A stretch of DNA of 64,000 bases from NCBI GenBank assembly GCA_018343915.1, contig JABRWF010000006.1, forward strand, positions 2,666,001-2,730,000. The letters are read 5' to 3'. The notes beneath the pieces were generated by a model. The model saw only the letters and a program-made list of their open reading frames with translations. It was not told the DNA's origin and searched no databases. This DNA is from Agroathelia rolfsii. Taxonomy: Eukaryota > Basidiomycota > Agaricomycetes > Amylocorticiales > Amylocorticiaceae. Both the position numbers and the translations under genes were made by a program. This document shows, piece after piece, positions 47,743 to 60,200 of the stretch; within the stretch, counting starts at the first letter, position 1, and every line of letters begins with the position of its first letter.

Positions 47743-48546
47743 CTAGTCGAGTTTGTAACCAATAAGGTGCCTCCTGCCCAGAATTTCGCCAATCTGCAAG
47801 TGAAGGGAAAAAAAGATCATTGAGACAATTTCTGAATAAAAAAATGAAACAAAATAGAATAAAGCACTTTACCTTGAAAATGCCATATGCCTCCAATGCA
47901 TACACACCCACGCGCTTGTACTCGCCTGTGCGGAGGACCTCACGCCAGTAACCCGGGTTCGTGGCGCGTGCCCAGAGCGTTGCGTACGCGTTCTGGATCG
48001 CGCCAAGCGACGTTGGCGGTTGCAGACGCTCGGCAATGTAGATTTGCTTCAGCAGCTCGCGCGTGACCTGTAGGTTATACACGATAGGCTGACGGTAGGC
48101 TATAACGGTAGTAATTAGCATCAGGGTTTCTAGGGCACGCGAAATGGAAACAAGTGTAAAAGAGATGCAATGATGCTGCTCAATAGGGAAAAAAATGATG
48201 ATATGTAGCTGACTGGGAGTGTCGAACCACGCGCCGGTACCATTGAAAGAAGGGAGAAAAGACATGAAAACCAAGAGACCGAGCACGTACCACCCAATAG
48301 CGAACCAAGACGATCACCAACGGGACCAAGGTACTTGCCTAGGCCAGCGAACCGTTCGGCGACCTTGGCGTTGGCCCATGCGCTCTGCGCCTTTGCAAAC
48401 GCATCAGTAGCGGACTGGCTGGCCTTTTCAGCGCCCTGCCTGACGGTCTCACTGGCAGCCTGCTTTGAGGACTCGGCGGAGGTTGAGGCCAGTCGGCGCT
48501 GAGCGATGGTCCTGAGGGGACGGAATGTCGTCGAGGGGCGGAACAT
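47743..48546 (-). CDS. ATP20: Mitochondrial ATP synthase subunit g
   Basis: A membrane subunit of the F1Fo ATP synthase that helps dimer formation and cristae shape. From ATG 48544-48546 the product begins with a basic mitochondrial presequence (MFRPSTTFRPLRTIAQRRLA). A helical region (AFAKAQSAWANAKVAERFAG, LGKYLGPVGDRLGSLLG) and the subunit g domain YNLQVTRELLKQIYIAERLQ with YATLWARATNPGYWREVL follow. The last exon reads IGEILGRRHLIGYKLD, stop 47743-47745. At least two introns (about 48098-48291 and 47795-47872) are longer than the local norm. Confidence 0.93.
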
Positions 48547-49522
48547 GGTATATAGCAATTTAAAGGTTTTTTTCTTTTAGGTTAAGAGTGTCTCCTCTTC
48601 CTTAGATGAGTGACAACGACGACGGCGGCGACGGCGGCGAGGTGAGGAGGGAAGGAAGGGAGTTGGACGGAGGAAAGGAATAAAGCTGGAGATTTCGCCC
48701 GCGTCTCACATCCTCTCGCGGCTCTAGCCGACTTCTCTTCGTTTCAAGTTCAACTTGTAGGTTGTAGACTCCGAGTCTTGTTTGTCCTCTACATATCATT
48801 CCTCTCGTTTTCCATACGATCATCATTGACTTGTGTTACCATCGAGAAACCTGGCTGTATTCTCTGAAGGAAATGGCTGGCATCAAACGAATGATCATTA
48901 CACCAATAATTATAACCGCTTGAACTGTTACTTGTCTAATACTATCCAGTCCGGAGTCCGTCGCTTCTGCTAAGAACATGATGTACAAATCCCCATAAAG
49001 AACAAAGCACAATAACACTCAAACCCAAGACAACTGCGCCGGACAACACTATGGGATTCAGGAAGTGCAACAGCCACATCATGACCTCTTGATGAGTAGC
49101 CCCAGCCTTTCTCGTGATGGCCGTATGGCGGAAAGCACTATCATCAGGTCGAGATAGGCTGGATATCAGTCTCTTTACTGCAAAGCGATACCAGATACTC
49201 GCATTTCACCTTTCTATTTCGTTGTCCACTCTGACCACAGTTTGTTTAGTCCTACAACTGATTGTCATGTTGTAGGACCTAAGGACAATCCCTAACTCAC
49301 GCTGAACGCATGGTTTTCACTGATTTCATGTCAATTTGAAAAGCATACAATTTCAAGACATTCAAGTGTAATGCTAGTATACATGGCAGGGCGCCTGGCT
49401 TACAAGTCTGACTCATTGAGCAAAATAAAATAGGGCTCCAAGAAACGTCACTACGGGAATAAGGTATCCGCATGACAACCTCCCCAGGCTTTTGTGTGCC
49501 CTTTCATCTTTCAAATGGCAGG
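48547..49522. other. Intergenic, nothing recognised
   Basis: ATP20 promoter and the 3' flank of the fusion gene. Includes a CGTCGT-type trinucleotide run near 48615-48640. Confidence 0.5.
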
Positions 49523-52106
49523 TCATACTGGTCCGCCAACAGCCGGTGCCAAAAACCTGATCTTGTATCTGTAGCGCGGGATTTTGTCAGACCAAGGCAT
49601 AGGACATAATCATGTGCCACAGGGGATTGCCCCTTTAACTTACCCGTCTGGATCCTGGACTTCTGTGACGTAGGTTGGCTGGCCATGGATCTGATGCGTC
49701 CTGAAATCTTCACCAACCTTCTTGAAGTGCTCATGGAATTCATTCAATCGAGCTAAGCTGTCCAACGTAATCGCGAGATGCCCAAGGCCAAGCTGTCCTA
49801 CCTGCCCCGCATTGGCATTGTCACTTGGATTTTTGGGGCTGCTACTATACTCGGAAATTGCAAGAACGCCTGTGGGCAACGATCGGAATGAGATAATGCA
49901 AGGAATATCAAGTACGGTGGTTACAACCTTCACGGTCAAAGCATTGTTCCATTCTCTCCTTTTGGTCTAACTTGCCATTGCTTTGATCAAAAGCCAGGAA
50001 ATGGCTCGAAGGATCCGCTATGGATATGGTTAGTGATAGATTAACTGTGTCAACAACTGCCAAGTCACCTTCAGTTCGGATAACCTCCATACCAAGGACC
50101 TTTGAGAACAATGCATCAGAACGTAAGCAAAGACATTTAAGTTTAGGTATTGCTTTTTACCTTCGTGTAGAATCGCTTTGATTTCTCGAGGTCCGTTACC
50201 CGAATCATGGTATAATTAAACTGGACATCATAATAAAAAACAGAAATTGAGAGAAGATCAAGTACACAAGATGTGCGATTGAACACACCTTGAAAGATGT
50301 TTCTAGAGGGGGCTTGGGGGGACCAACATTGCCCTGGCTAGGCTTTTCGTACTTGTTTTTATTTTCTGACAACCATGTATCCCATGCCTCAGGCTTTGGT
50401 ACATCTCGATCGACTTTCAAGTTCTCAACCACATCGTTCACATGCACCCATTCGTCGTCAAGTTTACCAAGGGTTTGCTTGTCGCTTCCCTCCCACTCCT
50501 TGAGGTCCACCGCAATGATGGAATTGCGCTTGGCTAGAGTCCATTCTCCTTCATCCCACGCTACGGTGATAATATAAGCGTCAGGGCTGAGACTTGCGGA
50601 GAAAAGAGAGACACACTAGTGGGTTCGGAAGAAACAATCAAATAAGGCCCGTATTCCTTGAGCGCCTCCTTCTCTTCAGCGATCACCGTTTCGTCTTGCT
50701 GACTCGTAGGACCAGCCGAGAAATCACGAATATGCTTGATGCCGCTGCTGGTAGAGTAGTATAATGTCGCTGGATAATGCTTTGAATCGTTTCTGCAACG
50801 CATTGCCACCATGCGCTCGCCGTCCGCTACGATCAACGTTATGAGATATCAGATAAAGAAAGAAAAAGGCGAAGACTAAACATACAGGCGCAAATGTTGA
50901 GATTATTCGCCCAATCAAAATCTCCCGACGTCTTATAAATCTCTTCCAGTTCCGCTTCATCAAAGGCATCAAGCTTTACAGCCTGCTGAAGATGAAGCAC
51001 AAAGTCAACAGCCTTTAAGAGCGCATTACGCATCTCTTCTTTGGTATACGCTTTGTTAAGGTCAGGTCGCTGATCATTTTCGGTAAGGTAGGTTAAATAG
51101 AGCGCTCCCAAATGCTCCGTATCTGTGTTGCCGAACACTAGAGGTAGGATTCTGTCGTTAATTTTAGCGACGATGGGCTTTTTCTAGGTATATATCCTTT
51201 ACATTAGCCACGACCAACGGAGCCTATCTTTCAAAAATATTAGTCTTACAATTTTCGAAAAGAAGGTGATATAGCCATTGTGCATAAAGGTGTGACGACC
51301 AAAATTGAAGGGATGGTTGTTCGTGCGGACGATCGGGTGGGAGGTCGCAGCGCGAACGTGAGCAAGAATACAGCGCGACTCGTTGTTTGCACAGATAGAT
51401 GTGAAGTTGAGATCAGTTTTGCTGGGATGATCAACGGCCATAAGTCCCGAGTCTTTGATGCAAGACGTGAAAGGAAAATAGGGCTTACGGGAGTTGCTCT
51501 GTACGATATTGTGAGGCGCTCACGGTTACTGCTCCTTTACCTTTCTTTTTATTATCAACATCGGGGTACCAGGCCATGCCAAAACCATCATGGTTTATGC
51601 GATGATTCACTTGAGTGAAAGATTATAGATAAGTTACTCGATAATATCGACTGGAATGCTAATATCTCCTTACTTCTCAATACTTTTTTGTTGAAGTAGA
51701 TATTTGAATCAATATTATCGATTGAGCTGTCCTTTGGATACTGGATAAGGCCTATGAGGGTGATTACGCATGTTTTTATTTGAAAGATAAATGGACTGAA
51801 CCATTACGTACCTGGTAAATAGCGATGATCGATCCTTGGATAGCGTTAGTCACGGTGAATAGTGTAACATCACCCAATATTCATGGACTTACATCTCCCT
51901 GGAGAGTGGACATTGTGGATTATGATGAGGTAGGTGCGATTAAAGATAACTGATACGTACGTGATGTCATGGGGCGGGTTGATCAAGACGTTCTGGAGGA
52001 CAACATTTGTACTTATAACGGTGATTACGACAACGTCAATATGCCATCTAGCGTTCAAGATGTGAACAGCAACTCACGTCCCGATATAAGCAAACCAGCG
52101 ACACAT
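49523..52106 (-). CDS. Fusion of Dug3-type glutamine amidotransferase and degenerate glyoxalase-I-like domain
   Basis: The ATG at 52104-52106 gives MCRWFAYIG, with Cys2 as the N-terminal nucleophile of class II glutamine amidotransferases. DGFGMAWYPD, CILAHVRAAT, NNHPFNFGRHTFMHNGYI and FGNTDTEHLGALYL follow, as in Dug3 (glutathione breakdown), ending YLIVSSEPTTW. The frame then runs without a stop through a 90-codon exon (50560-50289) into SFKFNYTMIRVTDLEKSKRF, FLAFDQSNGKLDQKERME, GLGHLAITLD and VQDPDGYKIRF, a glyoxalase I fold. Introns 50561-50616 and 50221-50288 keep phase. No in-frame ATG exists between the Dug3 core and the glyoxalase block. Three glyoxalase metal ligands are changed: His/Gln is Tyr in YTMIRV, Glu is Ala in VLAIS, and Glu is Arg in YKIRF. 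The His of GLGHLA remains. Stop 49523-49525. Exons around 51610-51900 are uncertain. Confidence 0.8.
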
Positions 52107-53615
52107 TTCGTTTTGACTAGAAGAGGTACGACAAGATGAATATAGGCGCGAAGGTATATCAGGAATGTTGGTGGTTGAAAGCAATCCAGAACGAGACTAT
52201 ATTTATATGGATTCGTTGAACCATACTCCCTATTCGGGTCCAACTGGAAGAACCCCAAAATAATATGCTTTGATGAAGGTGCTCAGACGACCGCACATGA
52301 TCAATGACCAACTTCTGAGCGCCCAGCAGTTTACGAAAAGGATGTCAAGATACAACGCACGGGGCACATTCAGGGGCAAGAATGTGGCTCACTGGTGAAA
52401 TCTATCAGATAAGATGACATGTGATTGAGAATGTCATTACTTTAGAAGTCTGTGAGAAAAATAACAGTAGCCAGCAAAAAACAGTAGAATATCAGTTGAA
52501 GTATTCCGATCTTAGTGTACAAGCTTCCGGGATAATAAGTAGACTAAACCCCTTGATATTAGTGGAGTGATTGGAGAGGAGTGAGAAACAGGGGGGGTGG
52601 TGGTGGTGGACAGTGCTGTGACCGATAGATGGTCGATTGATCATCGATCATCGGTTGTTTCTTGACGTTAATCGGCGCATGTCGCTTAGTTTGACTAGTT
52701 TGATTGTTGAAGCGAATAGATAAAATCGTCACTGCCAAGTTACATCATGCAGCCCTGCAGACTTTACGCAATTCAAAGCCATCAGGAGCTCCTGTAGAGT
52801 GACGGCGAGTATTCCGAGGCCCAGCCAAATTTTATCCAAGAAAAAGAGTAGTTGCATTGGTATGGCGTTCTACCAGGGTCTACCATTAAGCAGTATAAGT
52901 ATGTTGGGCGGCGAGTGCTGAAGCAATGGAGATAAATAGTATTTCAAGCTCCAAGCTTGGGATATCATCAGCCATACACATGATAAGTCTTTTGCATTCG
53001 CCAGGCTATCTGCTCCCAGCAGAAGCTCTTTTATCAGCCTTTTTCCCCACCATACGACCACACGTTGGATGATATAAAGAAGGTCAGACATGTTGATACC
53101 AGCATATACCGACATGTTGGGAATATTTGTGGATTCATAGAAGCAGCTGCGGCCGGGCGCACTATCATCGCCATCGTGGCGATATCTCACCTGATGCATG
53201 ATTATTATGATATGCATGATCGATGGTCGCAAATCGGTTAGCGGCCGTTACAAGACTGGAAATGGATGCCTTGTGCTAAGGGAGCCGCACTTTCAGTTAC
53301 AACAGCTAGCACTGACCGTGCTCTTCACCTACCTGCCACACCCTTTTCTCATGCTCGTCTATTATCTTCTCCTTTATCTTTTGGACTCTTATTCTACATT
53401 CTCAGATACTTTCAATCATTCAGAACCACCCGTTATACCTTTCTACTTATTAGGCCCATTAACTTTCCTTCTCCTGCTTACTAGTATTCTCTTTCTTTCT
53501 GTCGCTGATGCGTGTAAAATTTCCTACACAAAGTAACTGCTATTCCAGGAAATCACCCCACTGAAAATATCCGCCGGAATACTTAAGAGCATTGTAAGCA
53601 CTCCACACGTAAACC
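52107..53615. other. Intergenic up to the copia element
   Basis: About 1.5 kb without a recognised gene. A G-rich tract (GGGGGGGTGGTGGTGGTGG) lies near 52591-52609. ORFs at 52870-53232 (minus) and 53198-53536 (plus, Leu-rich) overlap and show no domain. The sequence just left of 53616 is not related to the gag fragment at the right side of the element. Confidence 0.45.
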
Positions 53616-54647
53616 TGTTGAAAGATTGAATATTTACAAGCTTCATATCTTTCCAATAATTCCAATGAATACTTCAAATAATCATCTAACATCATGTCAT
53701 ACATGATTATTTATTTCATGATTTTACAACCGTTCATTGTTGAGATATTAACAATTCTTTACATGCATATATTCATTGAAATAATATGCATATATTCTTT
53801 TATTTAATATTTTCAATATTTCATTATATCTAATCTTATCAGAGATAAGATTATCATATCAGAAGTCACTTGACTTTATCATTTATGAATATCTTTTTCA
53901 TAAATATTAAACAATTCCATTTAAATATTCATTTCTAAATAATTATTGTGAATATTACTAATTGATTTTTCACGCCCTAGATCCTTGCTTATAAATCACC
54001 AAAATATTTACTAAGCAAGTTCATAATATTAGTAATATTTATAAAATATTACTAATACAGATCTAATAATAGGATATTGAGATCAATAGACATTTTACTT
54101 ACTAATACTATACAAATTACTTACTAAGCACACAGATTGCTTACCAAGCATATTATTCAGCAAATAGGAATATTACTAAGCTGATTTATAAGCTGATTTG
54201 TAAGCAACCCTTCTTACTAAGCGGATTAGATAAGCACAGGATTGGCTTACTAATCTTGTAGAAATTAGAATATTTTGTATTATATAAGCACCAGCAAATT
54301 CGGCTGGAAATGACAAGTTATTTCACTCGAAAATAGTGAGTTAAATAGTCTACAAGACTAGCTCCTAGAGTACTAACTTCACCCTAGACTTACAAAGTCT
54401 ACAAGACAAGACAACAAGCCTTTTCTAAAGGGAAACAAGTAGGTAGTCTCAAAGGGACACCGGCTACAGTCTTATCTTAAGTATAGCATAGTTACTAACC
54501 GCTTCCTACCTAGGAAACTTTGCCTATTCTTAGGAAACCACCCAAGCCTGCACTTTTCTCTACAAGTAAGTGTTTGCTTCACAACAGGTAACTTGTGAGC
54601 TAGCATATAGCCACACTATACAACCCAAGAACTACAATAGTTTAACA
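53616..54647 (+). repeat. 5' LTR of copia element
   Basis: 1032 bp, starts TGTTGAAAG and ends TTTAACA right before the primer site. Contains a GTAAGT splice donor at 54566-54571. Confidence 0.92.
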
Positions 54648-54718
54648 GGTTATGAGCCCTGCCTAAAAAGGCAGTCAGTATAAAAACAGGAGTAACTAAC
54701 ACAAATTTGTTATTCTAG
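54566..54718 (+). other. Intron spanning the LTR/internal junction that creates the start codon
   Basis: A perfect donor (CTACAA/GTAAGT) inside the LTR and an acceptor (TATTCTAG) at 54711-54718 define a 153-nt intron that removes the primer site. Joining the last A of the LTR exon to TG TCT TCC creates an ATG. The CAAGTAAGT-like donor is retained in the diverged 3' LTR (near 62598-62606) and, as ATAAGTAAGT, in the old solo LTR (2900s, minus strand). Confidence 0.55.
54648..54659 (+). other. Primer binding site (iMet half-tRNA)
   Basis: GGTTATGAGCCC is the complement of the initiator tRNA-Met anticodon arm GGGCTCATAACC, the internal priming mode known from Drosophila copia. It begins directly after the LTR. 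Confidence 0.85.
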
Positions 54719-56233
54719 TGTCTTCCTTCAACACCAAGATCTCCAACACATTCACCACTGTTGCCCAGGCAATCAACTTTGCCAACAGTAACCCCACCAC
54801 CTCCATTGATCAATCAGAGATTGACAAGCAGTGGCAAAAAGATCTCAAGAGTAAAGCCTACTAATTAAATAAATCAAAAGAATTACTAATAAATTCTTTA
54901 TAGGCACAGAAATCCTCTGGTCACCCTCTGAACCCATCAAGCAAGAAGAAGATATCGATCTCCTTCAGGCCTTTTTAGACTCAGACAACGACATCGAGGA
55001 AAAGGAAGACAGTAAGAGAATTATAGTATAAAAATCCGAAAATAAAGGATAAAAAATACTAATAAAATTCTCTAGGCCTCAATAATATCAACCAGGCCCT
55101 CAGCAAATTTACGATCAACCCAGAAATCAACTGGGAAACTTACCAGGACTTCACAAATAGCTTCAAGGATATCAGGAAGGAATCTCCAGCTACTTACATA
55201 TCCATAATCACAGATATCGAGGTCAACAAGGACCAGTACAACCTTGATCACGATAAGATTACCTCCTATATCACAGCTGAAATAACACATCAGCAAGACA
55301 TCTGGTGTAAACATTTCAACATCCCCTCCACAGGACCTTGCTGGACCGTGCAGGACATATTTCAAGAAGCTGCTAGGTATAACCTGGAAGAAGAATTTGT
55401 GTACCCAGGAGAAGAAGATTCAGAACCCTCTGACATTAATATTTCTGACACCTCCTCCCCCTTCACATTATCTCCCTTGGTCAGTAGTGCCGATCTAGTG
55501 GAAAGAAGTCCCCTAGATAAATCAATTGGTGATCTTCAGGTAAAGTAAATAAAACTTTATCATTTCACCATCACTAACACATTTTTAGGAGCTTAATAAA
55601 CTCCCTGAAGAACCCATCGACAAGACCATTGGTTGGGGTACAGAAGGTCAGCAAAAATCAACTGCTCCACCTTCAAATCGTTCATATACACCCTGGTCAA
55701 TAGGAAATCACGAGCTCAACGACTGGGCAAAGATTCCAACACCACAAGAAATTCCTGAACCCGGTGAAGGTATTTGATTTATTAAATTAAATACATCACA
55801 ACCTCACTAACAACCAGTCTTAACATCACCACTAGAACTCCTCAAGTTTGCTCTCAAGACAGTTGACGTCCTAGAGCAAACCATCCAACACCAATCCTCA
55901 CAGCTTTCGTGGTACAAGTCTTCTTTAGAGGACCTTACCAGAGAAGTCCGGGGCCTCCAATACACCATTGGTTGGACCAACGAGATCCAGAAGGTAAAGG
56001 AGATCAAGACCCAAGAGGAACTTGAAAATCTCAAGAGATTGGTGAATACCCAGAGTAGGAGACTTGTTGATATTGATCTACACCAGAGAAATTTCAGCAG
56101 GAGACACTCTGGAGAGTTGAGGGAATTTAAGGACAGGTTTGAAGCACAGACCAGAAAGATCTTAGAGAATCAGACTGGTACATCACATAGAGGTGGCAGA
56201 AGGAACAGGGAGCACAGATATACTCCTTTTTGA
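54719..56233 (+). CDS. Extra spliced ORF of the copia element, coiled-coil protein, 433 residues
   Basis: Exons 54719-54850, 54904-55011, 55076-55539, 55589-55769 and 55818-56233 join in perfect phase. All four internal introns are short GT-AG with ACTAAT/CACTAAC-type branch sites. With the LTR exon supplying the A of ATG, the product is MSSFNTKISNTFTTVAQAIN to RNREHRYTPF. The middle is acidic. The C-terminal exon (SPLELLKFALKTVDVLEQTI onward) is predicted to be coiled coil and ends in a basic Arg-rich tail (RGGRRNREHRY) that could bind nucleic acid. I do not recognise a homologue. Position before gag and codon style match the element and not host genes. Role unknown: structural, RNA-binding or regulatory are all possible. 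Confidence 0.6.
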
Positions 56234-56517
56234 ACATTTTTTTATATACATCAGAATCATCCTTTTTCTCAATAAATTTTTCTATCTCTTTTTGTTGTTA
56301 GGAGCCCTTGTATCTTTTATACAGCTCTATTTTCTTACAAAAATCTTCTTTTATTTCTTAAATCTCTTCTATCTGTATTTTTTGTGAAAGTAACTATAGC
56401 ATTTAGTTACCACAAATATTCATTGTATTCTATTTCTCTGAATTTCCTTAAAGTCTGCCCAACATAAGTTTTTATAAGCTCATCATTTTAATTTTGGTTT
56501 GTATTGAGCTTTACCTG

Positions 56518-57277
56518 AAACTTTGGCATAAAAACCTTTATTCTGGATTCAGATCAGGAAATAGAAACTCACTTATTTGACACAGGTGAAGAAGATACAC
56601 AAACTCAGAAACCTTTTGAGTTTGAAGAAGAAAAACCTTCTAAGAAATTAAGCAAAACTGCACTTAAGCTCTTAGAAAAGAAAAACAAAAAGAAACTTCG
56701 AAGAAAAGGACATATCACCTTTAAATCTCGTTGGGAAACATACCACAAAGATTTCCCTACACCATCCAGAAACCCAGAATTATACCTGGAAATAAAGAAA
56801 TTCCTATTTGATAGTACCAAATATAATTGGGAAAAAGTCAGTCAGGATTTCCAGAACAAATTCTTCACTCTCTGTGCAGAAAGAATAATTCTTGCAAGAG
56901 TATTCGGAAGATTTGACAAAGTCGAACCCTTCACATTTCCAGACGAAGAAGTAAGAGAAAACTCTCAAAACCATACAAGGTATCTTATCAAGATCACTTC
57001 AACGCCTCATAATTGGAGTATACCATACTTCACACCGGAGGAAATTGAAGACAAAGTTAGTCTTACAGATATAGAGAGATTAGACGATATAATCTACCTC
57101 TATAATTCAGGACATTGGGATAGCATACATCCAGGTCCAAACCTTAAAGACTTTAAGGAATTCCTAGAAAATCATCACAAGGAATACCTTGAAACAAGCC
57201 TCAACAGGATTATAGAAAATTATAGCATATATCTATATCCTATCAAAGACAGCTTTATATCCTGGGAATTTGTATAA
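56518..57277 (+). CDS. Second internal ORF of the copia element (no ATG), in frame with gag
   Basis: An open frame of about 250 codons starts after a TGA near 56515 and ends TAA at 57275-57277, six bases before the gag ATG and in the same frame. Lys/Glu-rich: KPFEFEEEKPSKKL, LKLLEKKNKKKLRRKGH, then a globular-looking part (YLEIKKFLFDSTKYNWEKVS, PEEIEDKVSLTDIERLDDII). There is no in-frame Met, but CTGGATTCAG at 56543-56552 is a good splice acceptor, so it may be an exon of a longer spliced mRNA. No family recognised. Confidence 0.45.
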
Positions 57278-57283
57278 GTCAAA

Positions 57284-60200
57284 ATGACTGAAATACTTAT
57301 AAAAGATATACCCTCAGGATTTCCTGTTTTCAATGGTTCAAATTGGGCCAAATTCTCAGTTAAATTTTATTTCCTAGCCAAGTCATTGCGCATTTGGACA
57401 ATGTTCTCTAAAGGATTACCCAAGGATGATCCTACTCCCTTACAAAAACCAGATCTCAAGCCAGCAGAAATTCTACCACAAGAATTAGCTTCAGCTGCAG
57501 GGATTTCTTGGGGAGAAGATAAAAAAATCATTCTAGCTAATGCATGGGATCAAGCAGATGATCGTGCAAAGGGTTTACTTGGAGGATGTGTAAATGAAAC
57601 TTGGGCAAATATTTTAATGGCTGAAGAAACAGCTGCCAAAATGTAGAATAAAATTTACACAGCGGCAAAAGCTCAAAGACTTGCAGAAGGTCAAAGATAT
57701 CATACTGAGTTCTACTCCTACAGACTTAGGACTGATAAATCAATGGCTACACAAATCTCAGAAATGCAAGAAATACAGACAAGAGCCAATGCTACAGGAT
57801 TATCTATTGGAGAAAAAGATTTCATCTCACGCATAGGAGAAATACTTCCAGATTCATACCGCATGATTTGGGGTAGTATTCTAAGAGCAGTGGGAGGTTA
57901 TGAGAAGGCCACAATAGACTTAATCCGGGGAGAATTGCAGCAGGAACAAACCATACGTGAATCTCTCCACACTAATAATAAATCTCAAAGCAGGTCCAAT
58001 ATGTCTAAAGGCCAAAGAAAATTCAAAAAGAAATTTAAAGGTCAAGACAAAACAAATAGTCAGGAGTTAGATAACAAAAACTATTGCAAAAAGTGCAAAA
58101 AGTATGTTAAACATACTACTGACAAACACATAGACAATTGGAAACCTCTTAATCGAAAAAATACAGGAAAGAAAAACTATGGTGGAAAATCCAAAACAAA
58201 TCAAAGAACAGAAGAAGTTGAAGGCTCTTCCAATGAAGAAACAAATACTTCACTCTCTCTGTATCAAACAGAAAAAACACAGGATGATGAATTCTTTTAC
58301 CTAGTTGATTCAGGTACTAGTCATTACTCTACATTTGATTTAAAGGATTTTCACCAGTACAAACCATTTCCTCCTGAAAAACAAAAATACACAATCATCT
58401 CAGATGGCACCAGACTCCCAATTAAAGGGATAGGTACTGTCAAAATCAAACACATTGATTCCAGTGGGAGAATACATGTACTCGACATTACAAATGTCAG
58501 GTATATTCCAGACACTAGAGAAAGATTACTATCCCCTCAACAAATTTCACAAAAAACAAATGGGATATGGATCATTGGAAAATCTGGAAAAACCATGGAA
58601 TTAATGATCAACAAGAAAAAGATTCTAAGCGCATACATCAACCTAAACAATAATTTTGAGCTTAGAGGATCAATCACACAAAGTCAACATGCAAAATCTT
58701 TGCATAGCTCAGAAGAAACACCCTATGAATTAATTCATCAAAGATTTGCACACTCAGGTAGTGATGTTATCCATAAAATCTTAGGAAACACCATAGGTGG
58801 ACCTAAAAATATAGGAAAGACATCTTATGAAACCTGTGAAGGTTGTGCACTAGGGAAATCTATCAGAGCACCACATTTTCCATCTCCAGAGCGTACTAAA
58901 AACCCAAATGATTTGGTACACTCAGACTTATACTCACTTCCAGTAAATGCCATCCGGAGTAACATAAAATATGTTGTGACATTCCTAGATGATGCCACTT
59001 CATATTGCACAATGTACTTCATATCATCAAAAGATGAAACACTTGAAGCATTTAAAAAATATGTTACATGGTCAGAAAGGCAATCTGGAAATAAGTTAAA
59101 AACTATCAGATCAGATAGAGGTGGAGAATATATGTCAAAAGATTTTGACAAATTTCTCAATGACTTTGGTATTTCTAGAGAAACTTCTATTCCGCATACA
59201 CACCAACAAAATGGCAGAGCAGAAAGAGTTCAAAGAACCATCCATGAAAAAGCTGAAGCCATTAGGAAAACTGCTGGAATGAAAGAAGGATTTTGGAAAA
59301 TATCCATGGAAGCGGCACTATACATCTATAACCGTACACCTACCAGAGTTCAATCCTGGAAAACTCCATATGAATCTTGGTATGGAAAACAACCAGATAT
59401 ATCAAGGATACGGGTATTTGGATGCCAAGCATGGATGACTATTCCAAAGGAAGGTAGAAAAAATAAACTTTCAGACAAAGCCAGAAAAACAATTTTCATA
59501 GGATACCCAGAAGGTTCCAAAGGTTGGAGACTTTACGATCCAATTACTGGAAAGATATGGGATTCATACAATGTTAAGTTTGATGAACACATATTTCCTA
59601 TGAAAGAAAAGAAAAAGGCTCAATATATGCTACCTCAAAACAATGAGGCAGATGTATCAGGCTCTGAAACTACCTCAGAAAAAATACTTTATCCTCAAAA
59701 ACAAGATGAATACATAGACATAGGGAATATAACAAACCCTATCTCTACAACAGATGATGAAGAAGATATTTCATATCTTGAAGAATTAAGAGATACTGAA
59801 ATACGTGACGAAGAGCTAGAGCCAGATAGTATTTCTGGAGCACTTGGAAGAACAGGCAGATTTGGACCACTTGGAGATTTTTCTGAAGAATATTTCCCAG
59901 GTGAATCCCCAATACCAGAAGCAAACATAGATCCTGGAGAAACAAGTCGACCTAGAAGAGAAAAGAGACCTAATCCCAGATATAAAGACTATGTCACTTC
60001 AAGCCAAATCGAACCAGTTCAACCAACTATAAATCATTTGCTAACATTGGCTGCAGACGTCGAAAATATTCCCAGAACATATAAACAAGCAATGAATTCA
60101 CCTGACCATGAAAAATGGGAAGAAGCTATGAAAAAAGAAATGGATTCATTAAAATCTAGGGATGTTTACGATCTGGTTAATAGACCCAAAAACAAGACAG

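Noticed and set aside
49523..50510. Separate stand-alone glyoxalase gene
   Set aside because: No ATG in frame before the first strand of the domain. Starting at the internal Met of YTMIRV would remove part of that strand, and the Dug3 frame runs in without a stop. Not fully excluded without transcripts.
51280..51618. Plus-strand 112-codon ORF
   Set aside because: Antisense to the Dug3 exons, with no domain of its own.
52870..53536. Overlapping ORFs on both strands left of the copia element
   Set aside because: Leu/Tyr-rich composition from AT-rich DNA, with no family resemblance and no continuity with the gag fragment at the right.
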